In this document: one piece after another, positions 23,080 to 34,734 of the stretch | How positions within the stretch are numbered: the first letter of the stretch is position 1 | Layout: the number at the start of each line of letters is the position of its first letter | Assembly (NCBI GenBank): GCA_964017185.1 | Contig: OZ024875.1 | Coordinates: forward strand, 30,265,456-30,329,455 | DNA length: 64,000 nt | DNA from: Rugalucina vietnamica | Lineage: Eukaryota > Mollusca > Bivalvia > Lucinida > Lucinidae | Direction of reading: 5' to 3' | Translations under genes and position numbers: made by a program | Notes under the pieces: generated by a model | Told to the model about the DNA's origin: nothing | Databases searched by the model: none | Seen by the model: only the letters and a program-made list of their open reading frames with translations

Positions 23080-23943
23080 ACGTTTTCAGGGCAGAGAGAA
23101 ATTAATGTAAGCGATTCAACAGGTCGTTACACAATGTATGGTTCAGTGGCATGTTTCAAAAATTGGTACAAACATCGCTAGTGTATCGGGCACAACGGAG
23201 TGTAAGAGTAAACGGTAAGTACATGTAGTACATGAAGTTGACGCATAACAGTAGACGACGTCGTCAGCGTGCGCCGGGTCTGCATGACTTGTAGTTTTGT
23301 ATTGTGTACTGAGATTTTATTCTTAGGTGCATTTTTCTGAAATTTTGTATATATATCCAGAACATGTGTATGTAATATACTTGTAAATTGGAAGCCTGTG
23401 CGTTGAATAGTTTTTATACAGCAAGCACAGTCCACGATTTACTAGGCCAGCTTTCGTATTTCAATTCTTCAATAACATCACAGCAGCCCACCATTTACGG
23501 TTGTCCTTCCACGCATATCTCTTCGTCGGCCCAATTTAGTGCATTTCCTTTTTTGAATCAGTATGAATAAAAATACATATTAAGTATCTTTTTGCAATTA
23601 TATTACGTTATACCCACATCAGGATGTTAATGTTATAGTATGCTACATTGAACATTTTGAAATATGTTTCAACTGTAGTATAGCGCTTGCCTGCCAAGTA
23701 TAAAGTCAACAATATACCATGCTCACCCACCCACCTATCATCTAGACTTCATTGGTAAAGCCCTAAAGTGTAGACTATTTTATATGGGCCATGAAGAAAT
23801 CGTTCAGACTGGGGATCGTTAAGGCTGAATTGAGTCGTCGTTGGGCGCTCTTACAAGCCTATTAGTTTGCTCATGTCGTGGTTCATATGCATTAATACAA
23901 ATACGGAGAAACGAGATGGGGTAGAACTTTTAACTGACAATAT
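23080..23943. other. Upstream flank of TLR-3
   Basis: No gene seen. Unlike the other TLR starts, no MITE adjoins the start codon here. This stretch would contain the native promoter and 5' UTR of the gene. Confidence 0.4.
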
Positions 23944-26359
23944 ATGATATCGCTCTGTATTAAAATAACAATGGCGATACCAATTCAAGGATGCTTATTT
24001 ATTGCGATTACCATAACGGCAAGCACTGCGGATATGGGTAACTGCCCAGAATTGTGTATATGTTACAACATATGGATGAAATGTAATGGAACATTTCCTA
24101 CATATATTCCTAAAGAGGTGACAGCTGTGGAATTATCTGAGATCGAATCAGAGGTCTATGTTGCTGGTGTATTCTGTGACACATCATGGAATAATGTACG
24201 AAGCCTGAGCATAACTTGTCTTGTTAGATGTCGTCAGAATTTCATCTTCGGAAATGACATTTTTCGCTGCTTGCCGAATCTGGAAAGCCTTAAACTGGCG
24301 GCTGATCAATTAAATGGCTTATCCGAAGGTACATTTCTGGGTTTAGTGAAAGTTAGTTCTTTGGACCTAAGCAGGTGTCACAGAGTATGTACTCCAGCTC
24401 TCATTACCGCCTTGTCAAACTATACGTTGCTGCCTCTACTCTCTAGATTGATACTCAAATCATTTTGCATCTTCCAGTCACCTAAAGAGATAAGAGTTGA
24501 TCAGGCATTTGTTGATATTCTGGGCGCACGCCCTATTCAGAAGTTAGACTTTAGTTACAGTAATATAATGTTTACTCGTCCAAATTTAAATCCGATTTGT
24601 GACACTTTAACAGCAATAATTTTTACTTATTCTAGGTTTGATCTGAGAAGCCACATTGATACAACAAAAATGTGTAAATCCCTACAAACTATAGATTTAA
24701 CAGGAGCACAATTATCAGTTGAATTTTTGCCGTTCAGTTTAAATAAGACTAACGATACAGAATCACTAGACCGTTATGGACAGTTCTTTCTGCATGTTCA
24801 GAACATCTACGTTAATAAATTATTGCCTAAAAACAACACGTATTCCTTGCACAACTGTTATTTATTAGTGACTAATAATAACATTATGAATTTTGAATTG
24901 TGTGGTTACAGTTTTATTAACTTCGATGTGGAGTTCAAATTCAAAGAAAATAATTTACAACGCATAGCTCTAGCGGATAACAACATAGAAAACATAGGCA
25001 GTAACGTCTTCAAAAATCTGATATTGCTCAAGGAGATTGATCTATCCAACAATAAACTTTCACGATCAAAGAATATCAACATTACATTTCATCAGTTATT
25101 TCGAAGGAATAATCGTTTAGAGAAACTTAGTCTTGCTAGCAATGACCTGACGTATCTTCCCTATGAAACATTCAAATCAAATACGATGATGACTTCACTT
25201 GATCTTTCAGGAAACAAATTTAAGCAAATCACATTTGACATTAGTTTCATGTTGAATTTGAATCTGTTAGATATGCGTAACAATGCAATTTTCGCGTTGA
25301 ATTCTGGTTCAAGAAATGCATTAAATGCATTGTACAGAATACAACAAGCAGCGAAAGTAAACAAAACATTCGAAGTAGATCTGCGAGGAAATAACTTTTC
25401 GTGTGAGTGTGCTTCATTGGATTTTGTAGAGTGGTTCGTGTATTCACCACTCATCGCAAAGAAGGATCAGAGCATGTGTCATGTAAACGGAGACTCATAT
25501 GCCATGTCTGAAATGGCCATAAGAGCCGCAACGGAGGATTGTGAAAGACCAATACGACGCCGTAGAAAAATCATCTTGGCTACAGTCATCCCATCCGTAA
25601 CACTAGTCTTCGTTATTTGCGTTACCATCGGAATTGTAAAGCAACGGAGGAGAACATTAAGACGCAAACGTTTCGACGATCGAGTAAGACTGCTTCAGGA
25701 CGACAATGTCGACTTCAGATTTCTCGTCTTCCTGTCGTTTTCCAGCGAAGATGACCAGTTTGTTATGGAACACGTGAAAACCCCGTTGCAGGTACATTTA
25801 TTACTCCTTTTAATTTGTTCACTCACAAATTATGCAATGATCAATTCAGGTTCTTTAATCAAAATTGCATTAATCAAGCATTGTCCAAAAACAAAGCAGC
25901 TGCTTTATAGCTCTGAAATAAATGTGCCTTTTTGTATCAGCGCATGTAATTAAGATGTTATTTTGATATCAATATTACCTATTTCAGCATAACCTAAAGA
26001 AAGTATGTAATTCCGACAAAGAGCTTGTTTGTACTGGTGACAGACACTTTCGACCAGGACAGCCCATCTTCTCTGAGATGATTCGTTGTCTAGATGATAC
26101 TGCTGTCTTCATAGCTGTAATGTCAAAGAACTATTGTAAAAGTGGTTACTGTAAACTTGAAATAGAACAAGCCCGTCTTCAAGGGAAGCCAATCATTCTC
26201 ATCTTTATAGAAGACGTGGCGGAAGATGAAATGACACTTGTGATAAGAGAGGTTTTCAGGAAGTATACACGTGTTAAGTTTATAGTAAACGAGGGCGTTT
26301 ATCAGTTACAGCCGGACTGGAAATGTGTTTGTGAATCAGTTATTGAGATTATGTATTGA
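23944..26359 (+). CDS. Toll-like receptor, two exons, intact (TLR-3)
   Basis: Exon 1 is 23944-25791 and exon 2 is 25988-26359, giving 739 residues. The 196-bp intron is TTGCAG|GTACAT...TTTCAG|CATAAC, phase 0. Two starts are possible: the ATG at 23944, or Met-10 at 23971, which has the better context (AACAATGG) and still leaves a signal peptide. The N-cap (CPELCICYNIWMKC), LRRs, C-cap (NNFSCECASLDFVEWF), TM (about 542-565) and TIR follow. Box 1 reads FLVFLSFSSEDDQFV and the BB loop HFRPGQPIFSEMI. It is the inverted partner of TLR-1. By my count the exon-2 parts differ at 8 of 123 residues, while the middle LRRs are far more different. By family knowledge it is a plasma- or endosomal-membrane pathogen sensor; the ligand is unknown. 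Confidence 0.9.
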
Positions 26360-26640
26360 TCTATCAAATAGATCATTATCGCTGGTATCTTGTAACTTTT
26401 ATTAAGTAAGTCTTAGTATCTCACCGTTATGTGTTATGAAAAAAAATTTAGTCAGGTGACCATCTATTTCCCAATATTTGACGCCAAGCTCTTTCCCAGC
26501 AAGGTAGGTATCTGGCTGGCTTCAACTAAAACAAAGATTGTGTGCATAATAGAGAGAAAGTCTGAATTCACAGTCAGTGTAAAGAGAAGTCACATAACCG
26601 CCTTAAAATAGGCATCAGATAATTAAGGATATGACGAGGC

Positions 26641-27233
26641 CTAATGCCTGGGTTACATTTGGCCTTGGCCTACGATTAGCCTGCGACGATCGTACGATGT
26701 CATTTTTTGTATTTTCGCGCGGTCTCCGCAGGGTGATCCTACGATACCTCTACGATTCTACGATGTACCTCTACGATTTTGTAATAGTCTGCACATTTAC
26801 AAATTTTAAAAACGTAAGATGCACATTTACAAATTTTAAAAACGTAAGACCGAAGCACGAAGACGCGTCGTACGGAGGCCCTGCCATGATCGTGCGATCA
26901 CCGCACGATTTTTATGATAAGTTGGTGACGAAAAATCGTATAGCGATCGTAGGGAGACCGCAAGGGCTCAGACAGAAATAGTAAGGACTCCTCACGGACA
27001 TCGCACGGGCTCCGTACGATTTCCACCTTAAAGTCAGCGGAGGCCGTACGATTTCCGTACGATCTCCCTACGATCTTCGTATGGTTTTGACTCAGAGCGT
27101 CGACGCAAATAATCGTACGATTCCCGTATGAATTGTAAACACATAACTCGTAGCCTACGATGTCTAAAAACGTAGGGAAAATCGCAGACCAAAAAATCGT
27201 ACATGATCGAGGCAAATGTAACCTAAGCATTAG
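26641..27233. repeat. CGTACGAT-rich element, copy 2
   Basis: Inverted-duplicate partner of the element at 2608-3190, with ends TAATGCCTGGGTTACATTTG and AAATGTAACCTAAGCATTA. It contains an extra short tandem duplication (GCACATTTACAAATTTTAAA, twice, near 26790-26845). Confidence 0.65.
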
Positions 27234-27572
27234 TTCAGGAAGTAATAATAAAACATATATCCAATTCCCACTAAACGTCAACCACTCAAAGCCGTACATT
27301 ATGTACATGTGAATAATTATCGGGACAGAAGAAATAAGATATGTTTCATTGAATCGTAAACTGATTCATAGGTATCAAAAGCGTTAGCGACAACATAACA
27401 AGACAGCATGTAAGGAATTCGCACACTACAATAGTGTCTGTATGTTCTCGTGGTAGACTAATATCGCACACCTCATTTCGAATTCCTGACAGGCTAACTT
27501 GCTTACGTTTTGATACTACTACTTAGTTCTGTAAAGTTGGGCTTAAAGTGAATATAAAATCAAATTTCTAAG

Positions 27573-28493
27573 ATGAAAATGGCGATTATAGCATTTCATT
27601 TTCTAAGTTTTATCATATTGGTAGATGCTACAAATGCATATATTTGTCCTCAGTCATGCACATGTGGTGGTGATCGGATGTCATGTGACAGATTATTCCC
27701 CACATATATTCAGGCCAACCAATGTGACAGATGTAGAATTACTAAACATCGAATCGGATATCTATATGGATGGTGTATTCTGTAAAACATCATGGAATAA
27801 TGTACGAAATCTTAGTTTGTGGTGCCTCGCTACATGCACTCATAGTTCAACCATGGATAATAATACTTTTCGTGGTTAACACAACCTCGAACGGCTTAAG
27901 ATAACGTTAGATCATCTAAGGTACATTTCTGGGCTTAGACGGACCTCACCGGATGTCAAACACTTTGCGCACGAGCACTCACAACCGCATTGCCAGACAC
28001 CACGGTGTTACCGCTACTTTCGGAACTAAAACTTAAATCACTAGGTACTATTGGTTGTGTGGAGATCGAAGTTGACCAAAAGTTTGTTGATATTCTAGGC
28101 ATACGCCGGATACGAAATTTAGACTTCAGTTACAGTAACGTTGTTTTTCTTTATCCGAATCTAGAACCACTTTGTGATACATTGACTACACGGGAATTCA
28201 GGCATTCAACAATTGGTCCCAGAAATAAATTTCATGCATCAAAGGTGTGTAAGTCTCTAAAAGTCTTGCATTTTGATGGCTTGAAGTTGCCCGGATCTGG
28301 TTTAATGCCATATCCATTTAATGTTACGGACCGAGCATTATCCATTGACTCTATTGGACAGTCCATTCTGAATGTCTATAACATCTATATAAATGGTTGG
28401 TTTTCTAAGGACTACACTTTCTCCTGTCAAAATTGTTCTCTGTCGGTTACCATTAATAACATTACAAATTTCGAAATATGTGATTATAGTTTT
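27573..28493 (+). pseudogene. Broken Toll-like receptor, N-terminal part (copy B)
   Basis: The ATG at 27573 opens a signal peptide and N-cap (ICPQSCTCGGDRMSCD). A net 4-base insertion near 27712 then shifts the frame. In the shifted frame the text continues to the same TAA (27877-27879) seen in copy A. Two short deletions follow, then LRR sequence resumes (LPLLSELKLKSLGTIGCVEI) until ICDYSF at about 28493, where TLR homology ends abruptly. It keeps the segment (FVDILGIRRIRNLDFSYSN) that is scrambled in copy A. With frameshift, stop and truncation, no receptor can be made. Confidence 0.85.
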
Positions 28494-29150
28494 TGTCTCG
28501 TCCCCCACAGGGGACGATAGTTGAATACAAGATACAGGATTTCTTGCTTCTGGTTGAATCATGGAATGCCTCACCGCGCACTGAAGGTCTCCCCGGCGTA
28601 GTAGTCAGTTTAGATGTACAAACATAGATGCATGTCACGCATGTCACTACCGGTCCTAGCGGGGACTGATGAATAGAATACTTTTTCTCAAAATGTTGAA
28701 AATTTGACAACTTTGTTTTACTATTGTAATGTACAACGACTAGACACTACAGGCGAATTTAGTTGCTGCTGCACTTGATTTGTCGTATACATAAAATTAT
28801 ACAAGACAAGAGCATACAATAATGACGAGTCGTTTCGGCCCTAGCAATAAGCAAAACGCATTGTACATCCCTTTTTGTTTTGAATGAGCAAAAATGAAAT
28901 ACTCCATCAAATAACTTTTAGACACGACTATGTGCAAATGCTTAACACAAGTAACATTAAAATGGTTTTGTTGCACTATAAATTATACTGTCTTTAAAGT
29001 CAAACTTTATGATGCACATTTTAAGTAGTAAGTATATATAGCTTTATGTTACTAGTAATATAGTGTGACGATCAAATAAATTTTAAACAGTTAACTGTCC
29101 TCTTTTGCTTCACTGCCGGTTAACTGTCACTGTAACAAGCTAACTGTCTG
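28494..29150. other. Breakpoint flank
   Basis: Unrelated sequence begins at GTCTCGTCCCCCACAGGGGA. No gene seen up to the transposon end at 29151. Confidence 0.45.
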
Positions 29151-29322
29151 TATGGTATGCCTACAGGTCTTTCTGCAAACATGATAGTGACGCGTTGGAA
29201 CATACTATGATAGAGAGGGTAGACAGGTTACACCGTTATATACCGTTATTAACGGTGAAGTAACGGAGACAACCTACGTGGCATTTAACTAGTAGTATAA
29301 AAATGCAAGCGATGTTGTCTAC

Positions 29323-29408
29323 CCGTCATAGCTCAAATGGTAGAGGATACGACATACATAATGTTTATTCGGCGTTCAGGAAAGTTATGATGAGGGTTCG
29401 AATTTCAT
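29323..29408 (+). other. tRNA-like sequence near the left transposon end
   Basis: A box CATAGCTCAAATGGTAGAGG and B box GGGTTCGAATTTC lie about 55 bp apart. The A box is almost the same as that at 12907 in the shorter TIR element. Pol III promoter activity is possible; a foldable tRNA is doubtful. Confidence 0.5.
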
Positions 29409-29691
29409 TTAATTTTCATCATCTTTGTTGCTTTTTTGTAATTTCATTGTTTGTCTGTTTGTTTTTGTTTTGGTTGTTTTTGATGTTGTTGTTTTACACC
29501 AGTGTTTTTTTTTTTTTTTTTTTTTTTTCAAATATGTCAATGTTCTTTTTTTCATCTTCATATTTTATTTATTTTTCGTACACATTTAAAATTCATTTAT
29601 CTTATTTCTGTATTTTTATTCAAATTTCGGTGTCAATGAATAGATGGACAATTCAAACTGTCATGACAGAATGGTTTCTTTTCAAGAGAGT

Positions 29692-31562
29692 TTAAGATGT
29701 TTCATTGGCTGACTCAGTATCTGAATAGTCCGAACACTCTGATGCCGTGTCTGTATCTTCGTCACTAGATGTCACCTGGATAACTATCTTCTCTATTTCC
29801 TCTTCGATAGCAATATCCGATTTCCAGTACTTTTCTTCGATGCCGACAACATGTCTACAACATTTCATCCAGTCGTCAGCCGTCACCCTCGCAATTGCAT
29901 CATGAGTCAGCTGCACCACATCCGCCATCTTGAAAGTCACATTGTGCCTGGCTACATATCCTTTAATGTTTGCCCAGATCAGTTCGATGGCGTTGAGGTC
30001 AGCGTGATATGCTAGGAGCCTGAGGCAGTCATGACCATGTTCTTTAAGAAGAGCGTCGAGGATAAAACTTGGGGCGGGTTTCTGCTGCTTACACAGCTGT
30101 AGTAGCTCTGCCTTCAACATAGTAGCTTCAAAATTTATCTGATGTCGTGTCATCCATGCCTGAATTTCTGCTTTCCTGGAAGCTTGCGTGGGACACTTGT
30201 CTTCTTGGAGATTGTGATAGGGCGCATTATCTACAACGAGGACTGACTTTGGTGGCAAATTTGGAATTAATTTTTCTTTGACCCACTTGAAGAAGTTGCT
30301 CTCATTCATCTCATCGTGGTAATCTCCAGTGCTTGAGTTAGCTTTCCAGACTAAATCTGTCCCGTTCAGAAACCCTGCGTTGTTGCCAGCATGTAAAATT
30401 ATAATTCTCTCTCCTCTAGAAATAGGAACTTTCAGGCTTACTTCTGGTGACTGCCATGATTTACTGACCGTGTGTGACGAATTCACGTACGTTTCATCTG
30501 TATACACTATCGGTCTACCATTATCGCGAAATTTCTTGATCTTCCTCAAAAACTGTATACGTGCAGCCACTATGTCACTTCTCTCCATCAACAAACTTCT
30601 GTTGCTTTCCGACTTCCTCCATTTGAAGCCAAGCTTCTTTAGACTTCTTCTTATGTCCTTATCGCTACCCAGGAATCCTATTTTTTCTTGTAGAGCAACC
30701 TGCAATGATAAATGAAAACAACTTCCATATATATAATGCTTTAGTTAAATTCGTGTAGCTCAATTGCCATCTTTTAGGAAAGAGCTGTTCGCCTGGAAAG
30801 CCGATTGCTGTCTTTGTATCAGTATGTTATAATTTTCTTTTCGATTTAAATCATTTACTTTTTATGTAGAATGTGAATTGGTTCCTGCAATTCTCCTAAT
30901 TTGCAAAATTATATACCGGTATACCGTCTAAGGTTAAACATAATTCACACCTTTAGTGTCTTGGCGGTCGGAAGAATCTTCTGTTGAAGTAGTTGTTCTT
31001 GTACAGTTCGTCTCAGAACGGCCAGATGAAAATCATCTAAGTCGAACTTGTCTCTCCGTTGCAACATGGTTGAAGGTGGTTCCGAAGGCTCTTTCTGAAA
31101 CCGGTACAGGCTAGCTATTGATGCACCACTATATATCACGGCACGTTCATATGGAGCGCTAAGAGGTATTTGTAGCCGGCCTAGTTTCTTCTCCTCCTTG
31201 CATACCTGCAATGATATGTAAAATAAATCCTAAGAAATAGAAGAAAATGATAAAATATAATACTTGAACACACACACAAAAATATTACAAATACTACGAA
31301 GATTGTAATAAATAATAGCCATCGTCTGATTTTTCAAATCATCATCATAATCATCATAATAATAATCATCAGCATCATCATCATCATCATCAACGTCGGC
31401 GGCGACGACGCCGTTTAAATCGGTTAAGAAGAGCGATATTTGTACAAAGTTAACCTGCAAAACATTATTGACAATCGCCTTAGAACAGTCATCATAAGGC
31501 ACCCCATGTCGGGTTTCAGGCATGTTCTTCGTCGAGTCATCAGGGATGAAATTAGCAGACAT
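29692..31562 (-). CDS. DDE transposase, three exons
   Basis: Exon 1 is 31562-31455 (36 codons), exon 2 is 31205-30951 (85 codons) and exon 3 is 30699-29692 (335 codons plus stop), giving 456 residues. The junctions CAG|GTTAAC, TTGCAG|GTATGC, AAAG|GTGTGA and TTGCAG|GTTGCT keep the frame. The N-terminal part carries a helix-turn-helix-like region (SGASIASLYRF, then DDFHLAVLRRTVQEQLL). The core has the DDE signature blocks IVYTDETYVNSSH, VLVVDNAPYHN and YHADLNAIELIWANIKGYV, which supply D, D and E. An acidic tail ends it (SSDEDTDTASECSDYSDTES). The layout matches a DDE_3-type family common in invertebrate genomes. No stop or frameshift is visible, so it may be a recently active copy. Confidence 0.85.
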
Positions 31563-32247
31563 TACGAATTAGAAAGACGTTGACAGTATATGCGTTTGTT
31601 GGAACAAGAATGATCGCTGGTAAGATTGTGGTTCTTTATATAAGGCATGCAAACTCGTGATTCCCATGAAACACGATTTATGTCGAATTCTCAAGAAACA
31701 CGCCCTTATATTTAACACAATTCACGAGCTATTATATGTGAAAAAATACTCTCCTAACAAAATTCTTTGGAATTATTTTATAAAGCACATGATTTGAAGA
31801 TTACCATTTTAATGGTGGTCTGGTGAGAGTATGTGTCCCCGCCCATTGGGGCCTGAAGAAATAGATGGAAAGCAAAGCTTATACGCTCCTGTCTGAACAC
31901 TAGATTACTGTTTAACCGCTGAGGTATGGGCATGTCCAGGACAATTCATCTCATACATACAATGTATCAGTCTTATTTTCTTAGTTGTGTGTTTTTGGGT
32001 GTTATGACATCTTTAGTCACACAAAGTGGAGGCAATGTCCCGACATGACCTTAGATGTTGACTTGACCGTCAACCGTTGACCGTGTAAGGAGAGTAGACA
32101 CGGGCATATTTGAATAGAAAGCAGCAGCATCAGCTTGTCTTCGTCTTCTCATCTTTCTTTCAAAATAACTGATTGGCAAACAAAAAGTAAAAATCAAAAC
32201 GCAAAATAATAATAATAATAATAAATAAATAAAATAAAAAAGATATT

Positions 32248-32345
32248 CGTTAAGCGGGATTCGAACCTGCGACAGCGACACTTGAGCGAAACATTATATA
32301 CATGCATTGGGTCTAGCACTATACCACTGCGCTAATGTGATAACG
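32248..32345 (-). other. tRNA-like sequence near the right transposon end
   Basis: On the minus strand it reads A box TAGCGCAGTGGTATAGTGC and B box GGTTCGAATCCCGC, with CGTTA at the 5' end pairing with TAACG at the 3' end. The D-stem and T-stem pair reasonably. The spacing between boxes is long for an intron-less tRNA, so it would need an intron or a long variable arm. Confidence 0.55.
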
Positions 32346-32854
32346 ACGAAAATTTAGGTTAAAATAGTTGAGTTAACAACAGTAGCAACACTGGATTACC
32401 TATTTACAACAGTCGGCAATGCCCATTTACCGTTACATTCTCTGACGTCACTATCATGTTTATTGCCGAGACCTTTTTTGTACCATAGCTCTTAGTCTGT
32501 ATTTTGTAGCTGTGGATCTCAGTAGAATGAATGTTCCTGAACTCGATGAGTTACTGATTATGAGTAAGGACTGATATTGTTTATGAAAATTATTTTGAAC
32601 ATTAAGTTGAACAGAATACACTGGATATTATTGTGCTCCTTAATACTGTGTTACTCTTGATAAATGCACTTTTTAAAATGAACACATTGTATACACACAT
32701 GGTTTCTCTACAGTATGAATGTATTTTAGAATGATTTATCAGGTCTCTATCCTGTATGAATAATGTCAGCTTCTTCACAGGTTTAGTTTCTGCGGTCGTT
32801 TTCACAGTTCTACCGTAACGTGTTGCAATTGGAACTGGCGATTCTTTTAGCTCA

Positions 32855-33829
32855 CCTGAGCCGAAGGCTCACAGGTGAGCTTATAGTATACCCAGGCTCC
32901 GGCGTCGTCCGTCGTCCGTCCGTCCGTCGTCCACAATTTCAAAGATCTTCTCCTCTGAAACCACTTGGCCAATCAAAGCCAAACTTCATGTGGAGCATCC
33001 TTAGGAAGGGGGAAAGAAAGTTTATATAAATGGTCCAGGTCACATAATCAAGGTGGCCGCCATGGCTATAAATAGAAAAACCCTTTAAAAATCTTCTTCT
33101 CCAGAACCAGTGGGCCGATTTCCACGAAACTTGGTATGTAGCATCGGGGACGCAGGCCCATCATAGTTTATATAAATCATGACCCTAGGATGACCTTGAC
33201 CTATTTTACGACAAGGTCAACTTAGGTCGCCAAAGCATTTGAATGGGAAAAAATGGTAAAATGCTATTTAATGGGTAAAACGTTCTGGGAATAGGCAAAT
33301 TGGACAGAAGATTAATGTTAATGGAAAATTTTAGCCCCTGGGGGGTTGTCTGCCCCTGCCCCGGGGCTATTTACATGTATATTTCCATAATAATGAAACA
33401 TCTTCTCCCCCTGAAACCGCTTGGCCAATCAAAGCCAAACTTCATATGTAGCATCCTTGGGAAAGGGGAAAGAAAGTTTATATAAATGGTCAAGGTCACA
33501 TAATCAAGGTGGCCGCCATGGCTATAAATAGAAAAACCCTTTAAAAATCTTCTTCTCCAGAACCAGACGGCCAATGATTTTGAAACTTGGTGTGAAGCAT
33601 CAGGCATTGGAGCTCTACAAAGTTAATATAACTCATGACCCTGGGATGACCTTGACCTTTTTTACGGCAAGGTCAACTTAGGTCACCCATGCATTTGAAT
33701 GGGAAAAATTGGAAAATTTCATTTAATGGCAGAAAACTTGCTAGGAATGAGCAAATGGACAGAAAATTTATGTTTATGAAAATATTTTGGGCCCAGGGGG
33801 TTGTCTGCCCTGCCCCGGGGCTATATACC
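32855..33829 (+). repeat. AGCTCACC/GTCCGTCCGTC-type interspersed repeat, two tandem units
   Basis: It starts with the hairpin TAGCTCACCTGAGCCGAAGG / CTCACAGGTGAGC, then GTCGTCCGTCCGTCCGTCGT. Two diverged units of about 450 bp follow, each with TTGGCCAATCAAAGCCAAAC, GATGACCTTGACC and GCCCCTGCCCCGGGGCTA-like text. I recognise the type as widespread in mollusc and other lophotrochozoan genomes. The second unit ends where LTR sequence begins. Confidence 0.75.
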
Positions 33830-34687
33830 TATATAAATTCCAAATAGGGTAACTATGTGAATCTCGGAATAAGTCCGCGCAGACGGGTAGTCTGTATACA
33901 GGTTATTTGCCTCAATATGGGGAGTCCGTTAGTTTGGCAGTAATCCAGGAAGACGGGCAGTCCGAGCTTTTGGCTGTTGGCCAGGATTGCGGGTCGTTGG
34001 GCAAAATCGGGCCAAGGATAAGAAAAACAATTGCATTTAGCGGGCTGTTGTCTGTTTCTTATGAGCTTGTAAAAATGAATACAATATGCTTTATGTTTTA
34101 GTAAAACATTTTATTTTACTCATACTAAGCAAGTGTCGTTTAATACAAATTGTAGTTTGATTCTCTTGTAACATCAGAGTAATACTGATTGGGAAAACAA
34201 TCAATCATTTTTGCCCATTCAAGTATTTCTGGTATTTTCGGGTTATTTTCGGGCAATGAGTCATCAATGACTATAAAAAGGCACTTTTTGAGCAACTCAG
34301 GACTGATGCTTGACACTTGTTTGGATTTGAAAAGTTGTCAAATTTGGATATAGTTTAGGAATTAAGGAAATGTTTAATTTTTGGATATTGGCTAAAATAA
34401 AATGAAGAAATTGTAACAATATAATGTGAATTGCTGTTAAATTAACTTTATAGTATATGTGTGTTATTTGTATGTGATGATTATTTCTTATCATTAAAGG
34501 ATATATATTGGCTTAAATTGTGTCAGTGATTCTTCCTGTCCTTATATTTATATAAGGTGGTGGCAGCGTAAATTTAGATCAATAAGAAAAATCAGAACCA
34601 TAGTTCCGGTGTAAAAACCGAGAACGCCACAATTGGTGGCACCTAACATTTACATAAGTTCAGACTTCTAAAGTCCAGAACTTTACA
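33830..34687 (+). repeat. 5' LTR, truncated at its outer end
   Basis: It matches the right LTR from TATATAAATTCCAAATAG to CCAGAACTTTACA. It has a 14-15 bp stretch near 33856 (TGTGAATCTCGGAA) not present in the right copy. The terminal TGTAG start found on the right is missing here. Confidence 0.85.
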
Positions 34688-34689
34688 AT

Positions 34690-34706
34690 TGGTGAACAGC
34701 GGTGGG
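34690..34706 (+). other. Primer binding site
   Basis: TGGTGAACAGCGGTGGG begins two bases after the LTR end. Its complement ends in CACCA, as expected for the 3' end of a tRNA. I cannot name the tRNA. Confidence 0.6.
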
Positions 34707-34734
34707 ATACTGACTTTAACACGTTCTTTGGAGT

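Larger units (their letters stand above)
29151..32487 (-). mobile_element. DNA transposon with DDE transposase and tRNA-like ends
   Basis: About 3.3 kb. The inner terminal repeat AAACATGATAGTGACG is perfect at 29177-29192 and, inverted, at 32446-32461. Weaker similarity continues outward (AGGTCT, then TATGGTA), so I place the ends at TA-TGGTA, consistent with a TA target site as in the Tc1/mariner/IS630 superfamily. Inside are one three-exon transposase on the minus strand and two tRNA-like segments pointing inward. A poly-T run lies at about 29508 and CAT/ATT simple repeats at 31330-31400. The outermost bases are uncertain. Confidence 0.75.

Noticed and set aside
31230-31454. Acidic poly-Asp continuation of transposase exon 1
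   Set aside because: This is intron read-through into a CAT simple repeat. A GT donor at 31454-31453 and an acceptor at 31207-31206 join the exons in frame instead.
32944-33720. AGGTCA-type half sites (GACCTTGACC, AAGGTCAACTTAGGTC) as a hormone response element
   Set aside because: They are part of a very common interspersed repeat, so no specific regulatory meaning can be drawn.
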